From Methanothrix sp. (GTDB taxonomy: Archaea; Halobacteriota; Methanosarcinia; Methanotrichales; Methanotrichaceae), in the NCBI GenBank assembly GCA_018052825.1, contig JAGPMN010000002.1, forward strand, positions 1-64,000: a stretch of 64,000 bases of DNA. The letters are read 5' to 3'. The notes under the pieces were generated by a model, which did no database searches, was not told the origin of the DNA, and was given only the letters and a program-made list of their open reading frames with translations. Within the stretch, counting starts at the first letter, position 1, and every line of letters starts with the position of its first letter. Position numbers and translations under genes: made by a program. Below, piece by piece: positions 34,252 to 43,055 of this stretch.

Positions 34252-36237
34252 ATGGCAAGACTTGAATCAGTTCAGGATCTGGAGATCTTAAGAGATGAAA
34301 TAAGAAGCAAGAGAGGTTCGGAAGTAAAAGAGGTCTCCATCTGTGCCGGCACCGGCTGCCAGAGCCTTGGAGCCCGCAAAGTAATCCAGGCCTTCCAAAC
34401 AGAGATTGCAAAAAAAGGCCTGGATATAACAGTCAAAATCAAGGAGACCGGATGTTCGGGATTCTGCGAAAAGGGAACTCGTGTGGTGATCGATCCCCCG
34501 GGGATATTCTATCTGAAGGTGCAGCAGGAGGACGTTCCAGAGATCGTGGAGCAGACGCTGGAAAAAGGATGCCTGGTGGAGCGCCTTCTTTATGCCGATC
34601 CGGTGACCGGCCAGAAAGGAATACTGGAAGAGGAAATCCCATTTTATAATTATCAGATGAGGCTATTAATAAAAAATAATATAAAAATAGATCCAAAAAG
34701 CATCAGGGATTATATCTCCCTTGGAGGATACTCTGCCCTGGCCCGCGTCATCTCTCAAATGTCACCTCAGCAGGTGATAGAGGAGATCAAGAAGTCCGGC
34801 CTGAGAGGCCGTGGTGGTGGCGGCTATCCCACAGGTAAGAAATGGGAGGCGACTCGAAACGCCCCGGACGGTGCGAGCGATCCTGGAGGCCTTGGCACTT
34901 CAAAATTTGTGATCGTCAATTGCGATGAAGGCGATCCTGGCGCCTTCATGGACCGCGCTCTGATGGAGGGCAATCCTCACAGCGTCCTTGAGGGTCTGAT
35001 CATAGGCGCCTATGCAGTTGGATCGCATATGGGATACATCTATGTGAGAATGGAGTATCCACGAGCCGTAGAGAATACGAACATCGCCATACAGCAGGCC
35101 AGGGAGCTGGGCCTCTTAGGCAAGAACATTTTAGGCAGCGGGTTTGACTTCGAAGTTACTGTGCACCGGGGTGCAGGGGCTTTTGTCTCAGGCGAGTCCA
35201 CAGCTCTCATGAATGCTCTGGAGGGAAAGGTCGGCGAGCCCAGGCCCAAATACGTTCATACCTCGGAAAAGGGGGTATGGAATCTGCCAAGCCTGCTCAA
35301 TAACGTTGAGACTTGGGCCAATGTGCCTCTAATCATCAACAGGGGAGCCGACTGGTTCTCCTCTATCGGCACGCATTCCAGCAAGGGGACCAAAATCTTC
35401 TCATTAGTGGGCAAGGTCAACAACACCGGACTGGTTGAGGTTCCCATGGGAATCAGCTTTTCTGATATCATCTATAAGATCGGCGATGGCATAGCCGGAG
35501 GAAAGAGGCTGAAGGGAGTTCAGACCGGCGGGCCCTCCGGAGGGATAATCCCTGCCAGGCTGCTGGATACTCCCGTAGACTTCGATGAGCTGACAAAGCT
35601 CGGCTCCATGATGGGATCAGGGAGCATTATAGTAATTGATGAGGATACATGTGTCGTGGATCTGGCTCGCTATTTCGTTGAATTTCTCTGCGACGAGTCC
35701 TGCGGCAAGTGCCTGCCATGCCGGGAGGGGCTGAAGCGCATGCGTGAGATCCTGGGAGATATAGTCTGCGGCCGGGCGGAGGAAAAGGATATGGCTGCCC
35801 TGAGGGATGTCTGCGACCTGATGAAAGAGGCCTCCCTCTGCGCCCTGGGCCGCACTGCTGTCAATCCTGTTTTAAGTACTCTGGCCTATTTTCCTGAGGA
35901 GTATGAGGCTCATGTGAGGGAGATGAGGTGCCCTGCAGCCGCCTGCAAGGCGCTAGTATCCTATTTTATCGATCCTGAAATTTGCACCGGCTGCGGCCTG
36001 TGCCTCAAGAACTGCCCGAAAAGTGCCGTCTTCGAGGAGAAGGACGGCATCTGTGCTATCGACCAGTCTCTGTGCATCCGCTGCGGAATATGCTTCGATG
36101 TCTGCCCACCCCGGGCAGGAGCTATAAAGAAGGTCTCTCCCGCCCTTTCCTGCCATTTGAAGCAAGAAGAGAGCAAAAGAGGTTATGCCTGCATTGAAGG
36201 CAGAGAAAAGGACATGGATGGAGCTGATGGGAGATGA
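34252..36237 (+). CDS. NuoF-like NAD(P)H-binding flavoprotein with extra ferredoxin domains
   Basis: Domains in order: a thioredoxin-like [2Fe-2S] region (Cys 31, 36, 68, 72), the FMN/NAD-binding NuoF core (GLRGRGGGGYPTGKKW near 184; NCDEGDPGAFMDRALMEG near 223), an SLBB region, the N3-type [4Fe-4S] site CGKCLPCREG (484-490, plus Cys 530), and two [4Fe-4S] ferredoxin motifs (Cys 578-588 and 608-618). At 661 residues it matches HydB/formate-dehydrogenase beta subunits rather than complex I NuoF. It overlaps the next gene by four bases and should carry electrons between NAD(P)H and the partner subunits. Confidence 0.95.
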   Translation: MARLESVQDLEILRDEIRSKRGSEVKEVSICAGTGCQSLGARKVIQAFQTEIAKKGLDITVKIKETGCSGFCEKGTRVVIDPPGIFYLKVQQEDVPEIVEQTLEKGCLVERLLYADPVTGQKGILEEEIPFYNYQMRLLIKNNIKIDPKSIRDYISLGGYSALARVISQMSPQQVIEEIKKSGLRGRGGGGYPTGKKWEATRNAPDGASDPGGLGTSKFVIVNCDEGDPGAFMDRALMEGNPHSVLEGLIIGAYAVGSHMGYIYVRMEYPRAVENTNIAIQQARELGLLGKNILGSGFDFEVTVHRGAGAFVSGESTALMNALEGKVGEPRPKYVHTSEKGVWNLPSLLNNVETWANVPLIINRGADWFSSIGTHSSKGTKIFSLVGKVNNTGLVEVPMGISFSDIIYKIGDGIAGGKRLKGVQTGGPSGGIIPARLLDTPVDFDELTKLGSMMGSGSIIVIDEDTCVVDLARYFVEFLCDESCGKCLPCREGLKRMREILGDIVCGRAEEKDMAALRDVCDLMKEASLCALGRTAVNPVLSTLAYFPEEYEAHVREMRCPAAACKALVSYFIDPEICTGCGLCLKNCPKSAVFEEKDGICAIDQSLCIRCGICFDVCPPRAGAIKKVSPALSCHLKQEESKRGYACIEGREKDMDGADGR

Positions 36238-37676
36238 CCGGCCAGCCCTGCACGAAGGCAGCAATGGTAATCGACGGCCGAGTGGTTGAGGCCACCATAC
36301 CGGCCAGCATCCTGGAGGCGGCAGGGCTGGCGGGAATTCGCATACCAACCCTCTGCTATCACCCTGCCCTGGAGCCCTACGGCTCATGCCGGCTCTGCAC
36401 CGTGCAGATCGAAAAAGAGGGCAGAAGGAGGTTTGTCACCGCCTGCAACTATCCTGTGGAGGATGGGCTGGTGGTCAGCACTGCCTCTGAGGAGGTGCAG
36501 GCCATACGGAGGATGATCATAGAGCTGATGCTGGCTGCCTGCCCGGGCGAGAAGAGGCTGCTGGATCTGGCTTCTCAGTACGGTGTCAAAGAGCAGCGCT
36601 TTGACGCTGAAACCGGGGACTGCATACTCTGCGGCCTGTGCCACCGCGTCTGCGAGGAGCTGGTGTGCGTCTCAGCCATAAACGCCCAGAACCGGGGGGT
36701 GGAGAGGAAGGTGGACACGCCCTACGGCGAGCTCTCCCGGGATTGCATCGGATGCGGGGCGTGTCTCCTGTTATGTCCAACAAGCTCCATCTCCAAGAGA
36801 AGGAATATTTATCCTCCGACGCCAGCCGAGATCAGTGAGATTGAAGATCGCTATCTCAGCGGTGAGAGAGATGCCGTCCTCGGCGTCTGCCGCGGAATCT
36901 TCGCAGGAAAGAGCGGCATAGACGGGCAGGATGGGGGAATGGCCTCCGCCATACTCTGCCGGGCTTTAGAGGCGGGAAGGATCGATGCGGCAATTGTGGC
37001 CCGAAGAGATAAATTATGCGGTGCAGTGGCCGCGGCGGCAAAAGACGCAAATGCGATTATAGAGGCGAAAGGGACAAAATATGTGCGAATCTCCGTGCTC
37101 CCGGCCCTCTTAGAGGCCCTGGAGGAGGGCGCGCGAAGAGCTGCAGTGGTCGGCACGCCCTGCCAGATCAGGGCGCTGCGAAAGCTGCAGAATGGGGGAT
37201 ACTTCCAGGATGAGTATCCAGGCGTGCAGATATTTGCCATCGGCCTGTTCTGCTTTGAGAGCTTTGACTACTCCCGTCTGCGAGAGCATGCACGCAGGCT
37301 CTGGGAAATCGACATTGGTGCCGCTGAAAAGATGCAGATCTCCAGAGGGCGGTTGCTGGTGCGGGCAGGCGGCCAGGAGTACTCCTGCCGGGTCTCGGAG
37401 CTGGGGGCGTATGTAAGGGAAGGCTGCCCGTTCTGCGACGACCTGGTCAACCGGCTGGCCGACATCTCCATTGGCTCCATAGGCAGTGCAGATGGATACT
37501 CTACTGTGATCGTGCGCTCGGAGAGCGGAGAGAGGCTGCTTGAGGGAGTGGCGTTTGAGCCCGAACAGGCAAATCGAGAGGAGGTGGCCAGGATTGCAGC
37601 CATCAAGAAGGCAAATGCAGACAAGAGATTTGCGTCTCTCATCGAAACATCTATACTTGATCGCTCCTCCCCATAG
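36234..37676 (+). CDS. fusion of NuoG-type Fe-S N-terminus with an FrhB F420-binding domain
   Basis: Residues 1-95 form a plant-type [2Fe-2S] domain (Cys 41, 52, 55, 71); the His-Cys cluster usual in NuoG is absent (LAACPGEKRLLDLASQYGV). Two [4Fe-4S] motifs follow (Cys 130-140; Cys 171-181). From about 212 the sequence is FrhB-like: GGMASAILCRALEAGRIDAA, VVGTPCQIRALRKLQ, GLFCFESF and GCPFCDDLVNRLADISIGSI. FrhB domains oxidise or reduce F420 through FAD. With NuoE- and NuoF-like partners this suggests F420:NAD(P) electron transfer, perhaps coupled to ferredoxin. No hydrogenase or formate catalytic subunit is adjacent. Confidence 0.93.
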   Translation: MTGQPCTKAAMVIDGRVVEATIPASILEAAGLAGIRIPTLCYHPALEPYGSCRLCTVQIEKEGRRRFVTACNYPVEDGLVVSTASEEVQAIRRMIIELMLAACPGEKRLLDLASQYGVKEQRFDAETGDCILCGLCHRVCEELVCVSAINAQNRGVERKVDTPYGELSRDCIGCGACLLLCPTSSISKRRNIYPPTPAEISEIEDRYLSGERDAVLGVCRGIFAGKSGIDGQDGGMASAILCRALEAGRIDAAIVARRDKLCGAVAAAAKDANAIIEAKGTKYVRISVLPALLEALEEGARRAAVVGTPCQIRALRKLQNGGYFQDEYPGVQIFAIGLFCFESFDYSRLREHARRLWEIDIGAAEKMQISRGRLLVRAGGQEYSCRVSELGAYVREGCPFCDDLVNRLADISIGSIGSADGYSTVIVRSESGERLLEGVAFEPEQANREEVARIAAIKKANADKRFASLIETSILDRSSP

Positions 37677-37680
37677 CTCT

Positions 37681-37995
37681 ATGGACTACTCATTCAAGCG
37701 AGGCTTCAAGCCCGACATGGGAAGGATTCGCAGTGTTCTGGCTGAGGAATTTCCCGCAGAGATGAAAGAAGAAAACGGAGTGATAGCATTCAGTTACGGA
37801 GCCATGAAGAGCATTCGCGTAAAAATTGAGGGCAAAAAGCTGAATGTGACCACTGAATCGGATGCATCCGCCCCTGACCAGATGGTGCTGGACACAAACA
37901 AAAGGTTCCGCAATTTTCTGGAGAAGGCAACCGGCTACACTGCCAAGCAGAGGATGCAGATGGCAAAAAAAGAGGTCGGGAGGGGCGACGAGTGA
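37681..37995 (+). CDS. small conserved archaeal protein (DUF5611-like)
   Basis: The 104-residue protein starts four bases after the FrhB-fusion stop. It has an N-terminal YSFKRGFKPDMGRIRSVLAE and a beta-rich middle (VIAFSYGAMKSIRVKIEGKK), then helical FRNFLEKATGYTAKQRMQMAK. It resembles the short DUF5611 proteins of methanogens; I am moderately sure. The open frame extends upstream inside the previous gene but ATG 37681 fits the family start. No function known. Confidence 0.75.
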   Translation: MDYSFKRGFKPDMGRIRSVLAEEFPAEMKEENGVIAFSYGAMKSIRVKIEGKKLNVTTESDASAPDQMVLDTNKRFRNFLEKATGYTAKQRMQMAKKEVGRGDE

Positions 37996-38091
37996 AAAAG
38001 CATATATCTAATAAGATTGTGGCACAATCCCGAGTCGGACCGGATGGCATCAGCATAAATTTCTCTTTAAAATATCTAACGCATAATTATA

Positions 38092-38166
38092 TGCTCCGGT
38101 TGGGATTTGAACCCAAGTCGAAGGAGTGAGAGTCCTTCATGATTGGCCGAGCTACACTACCGGAGC
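38092..38166 (-). tRNA. tRNA-Glu (anticodon CTC)
   Basis: On the minus strand the acceptor GCTCCGG pairs with CCGGAGC, the T-arm is TTGGG-TTCAAAT-CCCAA, and the anticodon arm AAGGA-CTCTCAC-TCCTT places CTC at 34-36. The D-arm GTGTAGCTCGGCCAATCAT is like other archaeal tRNA-Glu. Discriminator is A; CCA is not encoded. Confidence 0.95.
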
Positions 38167-38193
38167 GCGGAATGGGGGTGGTTTTACTATCAT

Positions 38194-38862
38194 TTAAGCC
38201 TTTTGGCAGCGGCCGTGCAGAAAGCTATCGCAGCAGTCCTTCAGAACGCACCTCTCGTGCCTCGGCCGGCGCGCCCGGCAGACCCGCCGGCCGTGGTTGA
38301 TCAGGTTCAGATGAAAGGAGAGGTATTTGTCCTCCGGGACGATGCTCTCCAGTATGGCCTGCGCCCTCTCCTGCCGGACGCCGTCATCCAGCAGCCCCAG
38401 GCGGCGGGAGAGGCGGTAGACGTGGGTGTCCACCGGCAGAAAGGACTTGCCGAAGGCAAAGAGGAGCACCACCGAAGCAGTCTTTGGGCCCACTCCGGGC
38501 AGGGAGAGCAGATACTCCATGGCCTGCTCCCTCTCCATCCCAGCCAGAATGCCTATATCGATCCTGCCCTCACGCTGCTTGATCAGAGCTAACGCCTCCT
38601 GTATGCGCCCGGCCTTCATGTCTGCGAGTCCCCCGCTGCGAATGCTCTCTGCCACAGCCTGAGCCGGGGCGGCCAGGATCTGCTCGTGGCCGGGAAAGTC
38701 CTTCTTCAACTGGGCGAAGGCCTTGAGGCTGTTGACATCGCTGGTGTTCTGAGAGAGGACTGTCATGATAAGCAGGTCCACAGGATCGATATCATGCCGC
38801 CGTGGAACGCCGTACTCCTCCTCCAGCAGCCGGATGCATTCTGCGACTCTTTGCGGCTCCAT
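38194..38862 (-). CDS. nth: endonuclease III family DNA glycosylase/AP lyase
   Basis: The protein has the helix-hairpin-helix LPGVGPKTASVVLLFAFG with catalytic Lys, and the catalytic Asp in LPVDTHVYRLSRRL, so it should remove oxidised pyrimidines and cut at abasic sites. The C-terminal Fe-S motif reads C-x6-H-x2-C-x5-C: the second of the four usual cysteines is His. It may still bind a cluster, as Cys3His sites exist elsewhere. Start is ATG 38862 or 38865 after GGTGAGG; GTG 38874 is the longest option. Confidence 0.93.
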   Translation of the reverse strand: MEPQRVAECIRLLEEEYGVPRRHDIDPVDLLIMTVLSQNTSDVNSLKAFAQLKKDFPGHEQILAAPAQAVAESIRSGGLADMKAGRIQEALALIKQREGRIDIGILAGMEREQAMEYLLSLPGVGPKTASVVLLFAFGKSFLPVDTHVYRLSRRLGLLDDGVRQERAQAILESIVPEDKYLSFHLNLINHGRRVCRARRPRHERCVLKDCCDSFLHGRCQKA

Positions 38863-38956
38863 CATTCCCCTCACCCGAATTCAGGGACGTAAAAAGGTTG
38901 TGCTATTACCACTTGCCGGGCAAACTATTAACTGCATGGCCGCAGGAGAACTGGCA

Positions 38957-40201
38957 ATGGACTTCGCAGACATATATCCCTTTCTTGTAGCTATGCTCAT
39001 CGGTGCCCTCATAGGCACGGAGCGGCAGCGCCGCCTGGCAGAGGAAAAGGTGAGGGGCGTGGCCGGCCTGCGCACATTCATACTCATCGCCCTGCTGGGC
39101 TGCCTGAGCTCCGCCCTGGCAGCCCATTTCGGCCCGAGCTTTGCAGTGGCCTCGATAGCAGTATTCACCCTGCTGGTGGGCGTGGGATATGCCTCCTCCG
39201 TCTCCACACTGGGGCGGATAGATTTTACGGCCGCAGTGGCCTCCGTGGTCACATTCGCCCTGGGAATGCTGGCCGGCATCCCCGACAGCATTCTTCTCTC
39301 AGTGGCCCTCTCCATCATCACCACCTGGGTGCTGGCCACGCGAAACATCACCCACCGCTACGTTGAGGCCCTGAGCGAGGCCGACCTGCTCGACGCGCTC
39401 AAGATGGGCATAATAGTCCTGGTGATCTATCCGCTCCTGCCTGAAACTCCGCTGGTCCCCTGGGGGGTTCTCAACCCACGCCAGATCTGGCTCTTTGTGG
39501 TCATGGTCAGCCTCATCGGCTACACGGGCTATGTCCTGATCCGCATCCTGGGGCCGGAGCGTGGCCTCTCCCTGACGGGAATTTTGGGCGGCCTGGTATC
39601 CAGCACCGCTGTGGCCACCTCAATGGCCAGTCGGGCCAGGGAGAGCCCGGAGATACTCCCATCGGCCGTCTTCGCCACAGCAGTGGCGAGCTGCACCATG
39701 TTCCCCAGGATCCTCTTCATAGTGCTGGTGGTAAACAGAGAGCTCTTCTTCGCCCTGCTGCCCGGCCTTCTCGTCATGACCGCAGTAGGTGCAGGCCTGG
39801 CCTATATGCGGGTGCGAAGTAGGGGCTCGCCTGCAACGAGTGTGAATGTAAAAGATCCCTTCCGCATCATACCCGCACTGAAGTTCGGAGCCTTCTTCGC
39901 CCTTGTGCTGGTCATCTCCAGGCAGGCCAGCATCTACTTCGGCGATGCAGGCGTCTATGCAGCCGGCGTGATATCCGGCCTGGCTGACGTCGATGCCATT
40001 GCCCTGACCATGGCCTCTCTGGCAGGATCGACTCTGGCCATGGACGTGGCAGTCACCACGATCATCCTGGCAGCTGTGACCAACACCCTGGTCAAGCTCT
40101 GTATAGCCTACATCCTGGGCAGCAGGCGGTTCGGCAATAAAATGGCAGGCATATTCCTGCCCATAGCGCTGGCCGGGCTGGCGGCCATGCTCCTTCTCTA
40201 G
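38957..40201 (+). CDS. MgtC/SapB-DUF4010 integral membrane protein
   Basis: The N-terminal 140 residues match the MgtC/SapB fold (FLVAMLIGALIGTERQRRLA, VRGVAGLRTFILIALLG); the C-terminal part is DUF4010, with ILGGLVSSTAVATSMASRAR and VYAAGVISGLADVDAIALTM. About 11-12 membrane helices are predicted. The function is unknown; MgtC proteins are linked to magnesium and membrane potential. ATG 38957 is supported by GGAG eight bases before; ATG 38936 would add seven residues. Confidence 0.9.
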   Translation: MDFADIYPFLVAMLIGALIGTERQRRLAEEKVRGVAGLRTFILIALLGCLSSALAAHFGPSFAVASIAVFTLLVGVGYASSVSTLGRIDFTAAVASVVTFALGMLAGIPDSILLSVALSIITTWVLATRNITHRYVEALSEADLLDALKMGIIVLVIYPLLPETPLVPWGVLNPRQIWLFVVMVSLIGYTGYVLIRILGPERGLSLTGILGGLVSSTAVATSMASRARESPEILPSAVFATAVASCTMFPRILFIVLVVNRELFFALLPGLLVMTAVGAGLAYMRVRSRGSPATSVNVKDPFRIIPALKFGAFFALVLVISRQASIYFGDAGVYAAGVISGLADVDAIALTMASLAGSTLAMDVAVTTIILAAVTNTLVKLCIAYILGSRRFGNKMAGIFLPIALAGLAAMLLL

Positions 40202-40224
40202 GCTGAAGCAAGGGGGATGTGCAA

Positions 40225-40298
40225 TGGGCCCGACGCGATTCGAACGCGTGATCCCCGCCGTGTAAGGGCGATGTCATGACCAGCTAGACCACGGGCCC
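40225..40298 (-). tRNA. tRNA-Val (anticodon TAC)
   Basis: On the minus strand, acceptor GGGCCCG pairs with CGGGCCC; the anticodon arm CGCC-CTTACAC-GGCG has TAC at 34-36; the T-arm is ACGCG-TTCGAAT-CGCGT; discriminator A. The D-arm contains TCTAGCTGGTCATGA. No intron and no encoded CCA. Confidence 0.95.
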
Positions 40299-40419
40299 TG
40301 CCCCATTCACTATCTTCTCGTCGTATTAGATCTTATCGCTTAGAATAGGGGGGACCCGGGCAGAATTCCGTGGACTGCTTTGCCCTGCCCATCCAGACCC
40401 GGGCCGGTCTCTGCTCATC

Positions 40420-41952
40420 TCAGGCCTTGCCCTTCCGGATGAACATGCCTGTCTGGGTCTCATCCAGCACCTTCTCGGGCGGCTTTTTGGTGACGAGGCT
40501 GACTATGACCATGGCGGCCACGGATAGAACGAATCCGTACATGCTGGGGTGCATGGGCAGGGAGATGGCCCCTGTGAACTGGGAGTAGCTGATAATGGAT
40601 ATTCCCACCAGCCCCACGATCATGGAGGCGATCGCACCCTCTCGCGTAGCCCTCCTCCAGTAAAGGCCGGCGAATAGCGGCGCGACGAAGCAGGCCAGCA
40701 TCACACCTATACCCATCCAGATCAGCCAGGCGAGAAGCTCAGGCGGATTGGACCAGGCCAGGTAGAGGGTGATCACAGTGGACAGTCCAATGGCCACTCT
40801 GCTGAGCATGGTGACCGATGCCTCCGATGCATCCCTCTTGAGGAACTGCTTGTAGACATCCCAGCTCACATAGCTGCCGATGGTCAGCATGAGCCTGTCG
40901 GTGGTGGACATAACAGCCGACAATACTATTATGGCCACTAAGGGCGCAAAGAGGCCGGGGAACACATACTCCGCTGCTACAATGAAGCTGTAGTCTGAGG
41001 GATTGGAGACGTTGGCAGGCAGTGTGATCATATTCTCGCTCACCATGGACCTTGCGGCAAAGCCTGTGATCTTGCACAGGTACATGATTACTGCATAGAT
41101 CACGAAGGCCGCCAGTGGAGACCACTTGAAGTATTTGCTGTCCTTGGCAGCCAGAACATTGTTGGCCACGTGGGGGGCGGCCGCCAGCCCGAAGGTTAGC
41201 AGGAAGAAGAATGACACCAGGTACTCTGGCGTCAGAAAGGCGTACTTGGCATAGGGCGGGTGGACCTGAGGATACCAGAGATGGGTCATGTTCACGTCTA
41301 TGCTCGCCAGTACTATGTTGATGTGCTCGAGGCCTCCCGCCGCGGCTATCACTGCAGGGCCCACCAGAAGGACGCCTGCTAAGATCATGATCCCCTGTAC
41401 AAGTGAGGCCATGCCGATGGCGTAAAGCCCTCCCAGGATGGTGTAGGCCATGACGATGACTGCGCCGATAACCAGCGCCCACTGGTATGGGATATCGAAC
41501 AGCCAGGAGAGGACCATGCTGATGGAGATGTACTGGCCCACCAGGTAGATGATGGATATGACGATGCCTATTACTGCGGATGTGGCGCGAATGCCGCGCG
41601 GGCTGTAGAAGCGGTGGGCGAAGTAGTCCTGCACAGTCACATACCGCGTCTTGGCGGCGACGGCGTGCATCTTGGTTCCGAAGAACAGTATGCACACTGC
41701 CGCGCATAGCGGTACGAATATCTGCTCCCAGATGCTGGGCCAGCCGGTTGCATAGCCGAGGCCGGCCACGCCAAGTATGGTCATGCCGCTGCAGATGCTG
41801 GAGACGATCAGCAGGGTGAACGTCCAGAAGCCAAGGTTTCTTCCAGCCACCAGGAAGTCAGCGGAGTTTTTGATCTTCCTGGAGGCCAGTGCTCCGATGG
41901 CCACAAGGCCGACGAAATAGAGGATTATGATAATTGTCCCCAAGGTATCCAT
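40420..41952 (-). CDS. sodium:solute symporter (SSS family)
   Basis: The protein of about 510 residues has some 13 membrane helices and SSS signatures: FLVAGRNLGFWTFTLLIVSS, GLGYATGWPSIWEQIFVPLC, GLYAIGMASLVQGIMILAGV and SAVMSTTDRLMLTIGSYVSW (sodium-site region). SSS members import small solutes with sodium. In an acetate-dependent methanogen, acetate or another monocarboxylate is a plausible substrate, but sequence alone does not decide. ATG 41952 is preferred over GTG 41976 because GAGGTGG lies upstream. A 31-residue membrane peptide gene precedes it by five bases. Confidence 0.92.
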   Translation of the reverse strand: MDTLGTIIIILYFVGLVAIGALASRKIKNSADFLVAGRNLGFWTFTLLIVSSICSGMTILGVAGLGYATGWPSIWEQIFVPLCAAVCILFFGTKMHAVAAKTRYVTVQDYFAHRFYSPRGIRATSAVIGIVISIIYLVGQYISISMVLSWLFDIPYQWALVIGAVIVMAYTILGGLYAIGMASLVQGIMILAGVLLVGPAVIAAAGGLEHINIVLASIDVNMTHLWYPQVHPPYAKYAFLTPEYLVSFFFLLTFGLAAAPHVANNVLAAKDSKYFKWSPLAAFVIYAVIMYLCKITGFAARSMVSENMITLPANVSNPSDYSFIVAAEYVFPGLFAPLVAIIVLSAVMSTTDRLMLTIGSYVSWDVYKQFLKRDASEASVTMLSRVAIGLSTVITLYLAWSNPPELLAWLIWMGIGVMLACFVAPLFAGLYWRRATREGAIASMIVGLVGISIISYSQFTGAISLPMHPSMYGFVLSVAAMVIVSLVTKKPPEKVLDETQTGMFIRKGKA

Positions 41953-41957
41953 GGCTA

Positions 41958-42053
41958 TCACCACCTCAGGGCCCAAAGCAAGAGCAGAAGCGATATGGCT
42001 ACAGGTATGATTACGACTCCGATAAATGTATCAGTGGGCAAGCCGACGATCAA
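41958..42053 (-). CDS. 31-residue membrane peptide, likely symporter small accessory protein
   Basis: A TTG start at 42053 is preceded by GGGAGG at good spacing. The 31-residue product is MIVGLPTDTFIG followed by one membrane helix (VVIIPVAISLLLLLWAL) and RW. Its TGA is five bases before the symporter ATG, so the two are coupled. Short one-helix proteins just upstream of SSS symporters are known as accessory subunits; this one fits in length, topology and position. It is too small for usual gene calling. Confidence 0.78.
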   Translation of the reverse strand: MIVGLPTDTFIGVVIIPVAISLLLLLWALRW

Positions 42054-42185
42054 TAGTATCCCTCCCAATTATGATTCGACTGCAATCCATTTGCAGTGTG
42101 ATAGCGTGATGCAGGTTAGCATTTAATAAAGCTTTCCGGCTGCCGTGTGAGAGCCTTTTATAGTGGTCCTGCATCCTGTTCAATG

Positions 42186-43055
42186 ATGAGCGAGGGACTT
42201 TCTGTCAGGGGCAGCGAACTATTGAAGCTGTGCGATGGTGCGGCGGATAGAGTAGCCTCTGCAGTGCGTGATATGGTCGGCACCGCCTCAGCCGGCCAGA
42301 AGGTGAACATGGGGGCGGATGGCACGCCCACCAAGAGAATCGATCGCGCTGCAGAAAATGCCGTCTTGGAGGCGCTGAGCGCATCGGGCCTCAGATTTCG
42401 CGTCCTCTCAGAGGAGATCGGCGAGGTGAGCATCGGAGGCAGGTGCGGAATGGATGATGCGGCTTTGCCTGGCAGGAAAAAGGCGGGAGAGCGGCCCGAT
42501 TACTTCCTGCATCTCGATCCACTGGACGGCACATTCAACGCCCTCTCGGGCATTCCCTTCTACTCCGTCTCCATATTCCTCTCCGGCAGGGAGACGAGCT
42601 TCGCCTATGTCCGCGACCTGGCTTCGGGCGGCCGCTACTATGCCGAGGCTGGGTGGGGCGCCTACTGCGGTCAGGGGGAGAGGATAGCTGTCTCAGATAG
42701 CAGAGACCTCTCGTCCTTCAGCATCTCCGCCTACACCCTCCGCCCGCATACCGGCCGGCTGGCGGGCATCGGCGACACTGTGCGCAGGATTCGCACCCTG
42801 GGCAGCGCATCCCTGGAGATGGCCCTTGTGGCCTGCGGCAGGCTGGACGCCTTCGTCGACCTGCGGGGCATGATGCGGGTGGTCGACGTTGCTGCGGGAA
42901 AGCTGCTCATAGAGGAGGCGGGCGGAACTGTGACAGATGCCAGTGGCAGCAGCCTGCAGCTCGGCAGAGAGATGTGGCAGAGAAAGGATCTGATAGGCTC
43001 AAACGGCCTGCGGCATGCAGAGCTGCTCAGGCTCATCGGGGGTGGGGCAGATTAA
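42186..43055 (+). CDS. inositol-monophosphatase / fructose-1,6-bisphosphatase family phosphatase
   Basis: The protein of about 289 residues has the IMPase metal motifs: VLSEEIGE, YFLHLDPLDGTFNALSGIPF and VVDVAAGKLLIEEAGG. Archaeal members act on both inositol phosphate and fructose-1,6-bisphosphate, or on NADP+. It overlaps the NAD kinase gene by 14 bases. In some methanogens the two are fused in one protein in the same order, which suggests that this phosphatase may act on NADP+. ATG 42186 (or 42183) fits the family start. Confidence 0.9.
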   Translation: MSEGLSVRGSELLKLCDGAADRVASAVRDMVGTASAGQKVNMGADGTPTKRIDRAAENAVLEALSASGLRFRVLSEEIGEVSIGGRCGMDDAALPGRKKAGERPDYFLHLDPLDGTFNALSGIPFYSVSIFLSGRETSFAYVRDLASGGRYYAEAGWGAYCGQGERIAVSDSRDLSSFSISAYTLRPHTGRLAGIGDTVRRIRTLGSASLEMALVACGRLDAFVDLRGMMRVVDVAAGKLLIEEAGGTVTDASGSSLQLGREMWQRKDLIGSNGLRHAELLRLIGGGAD

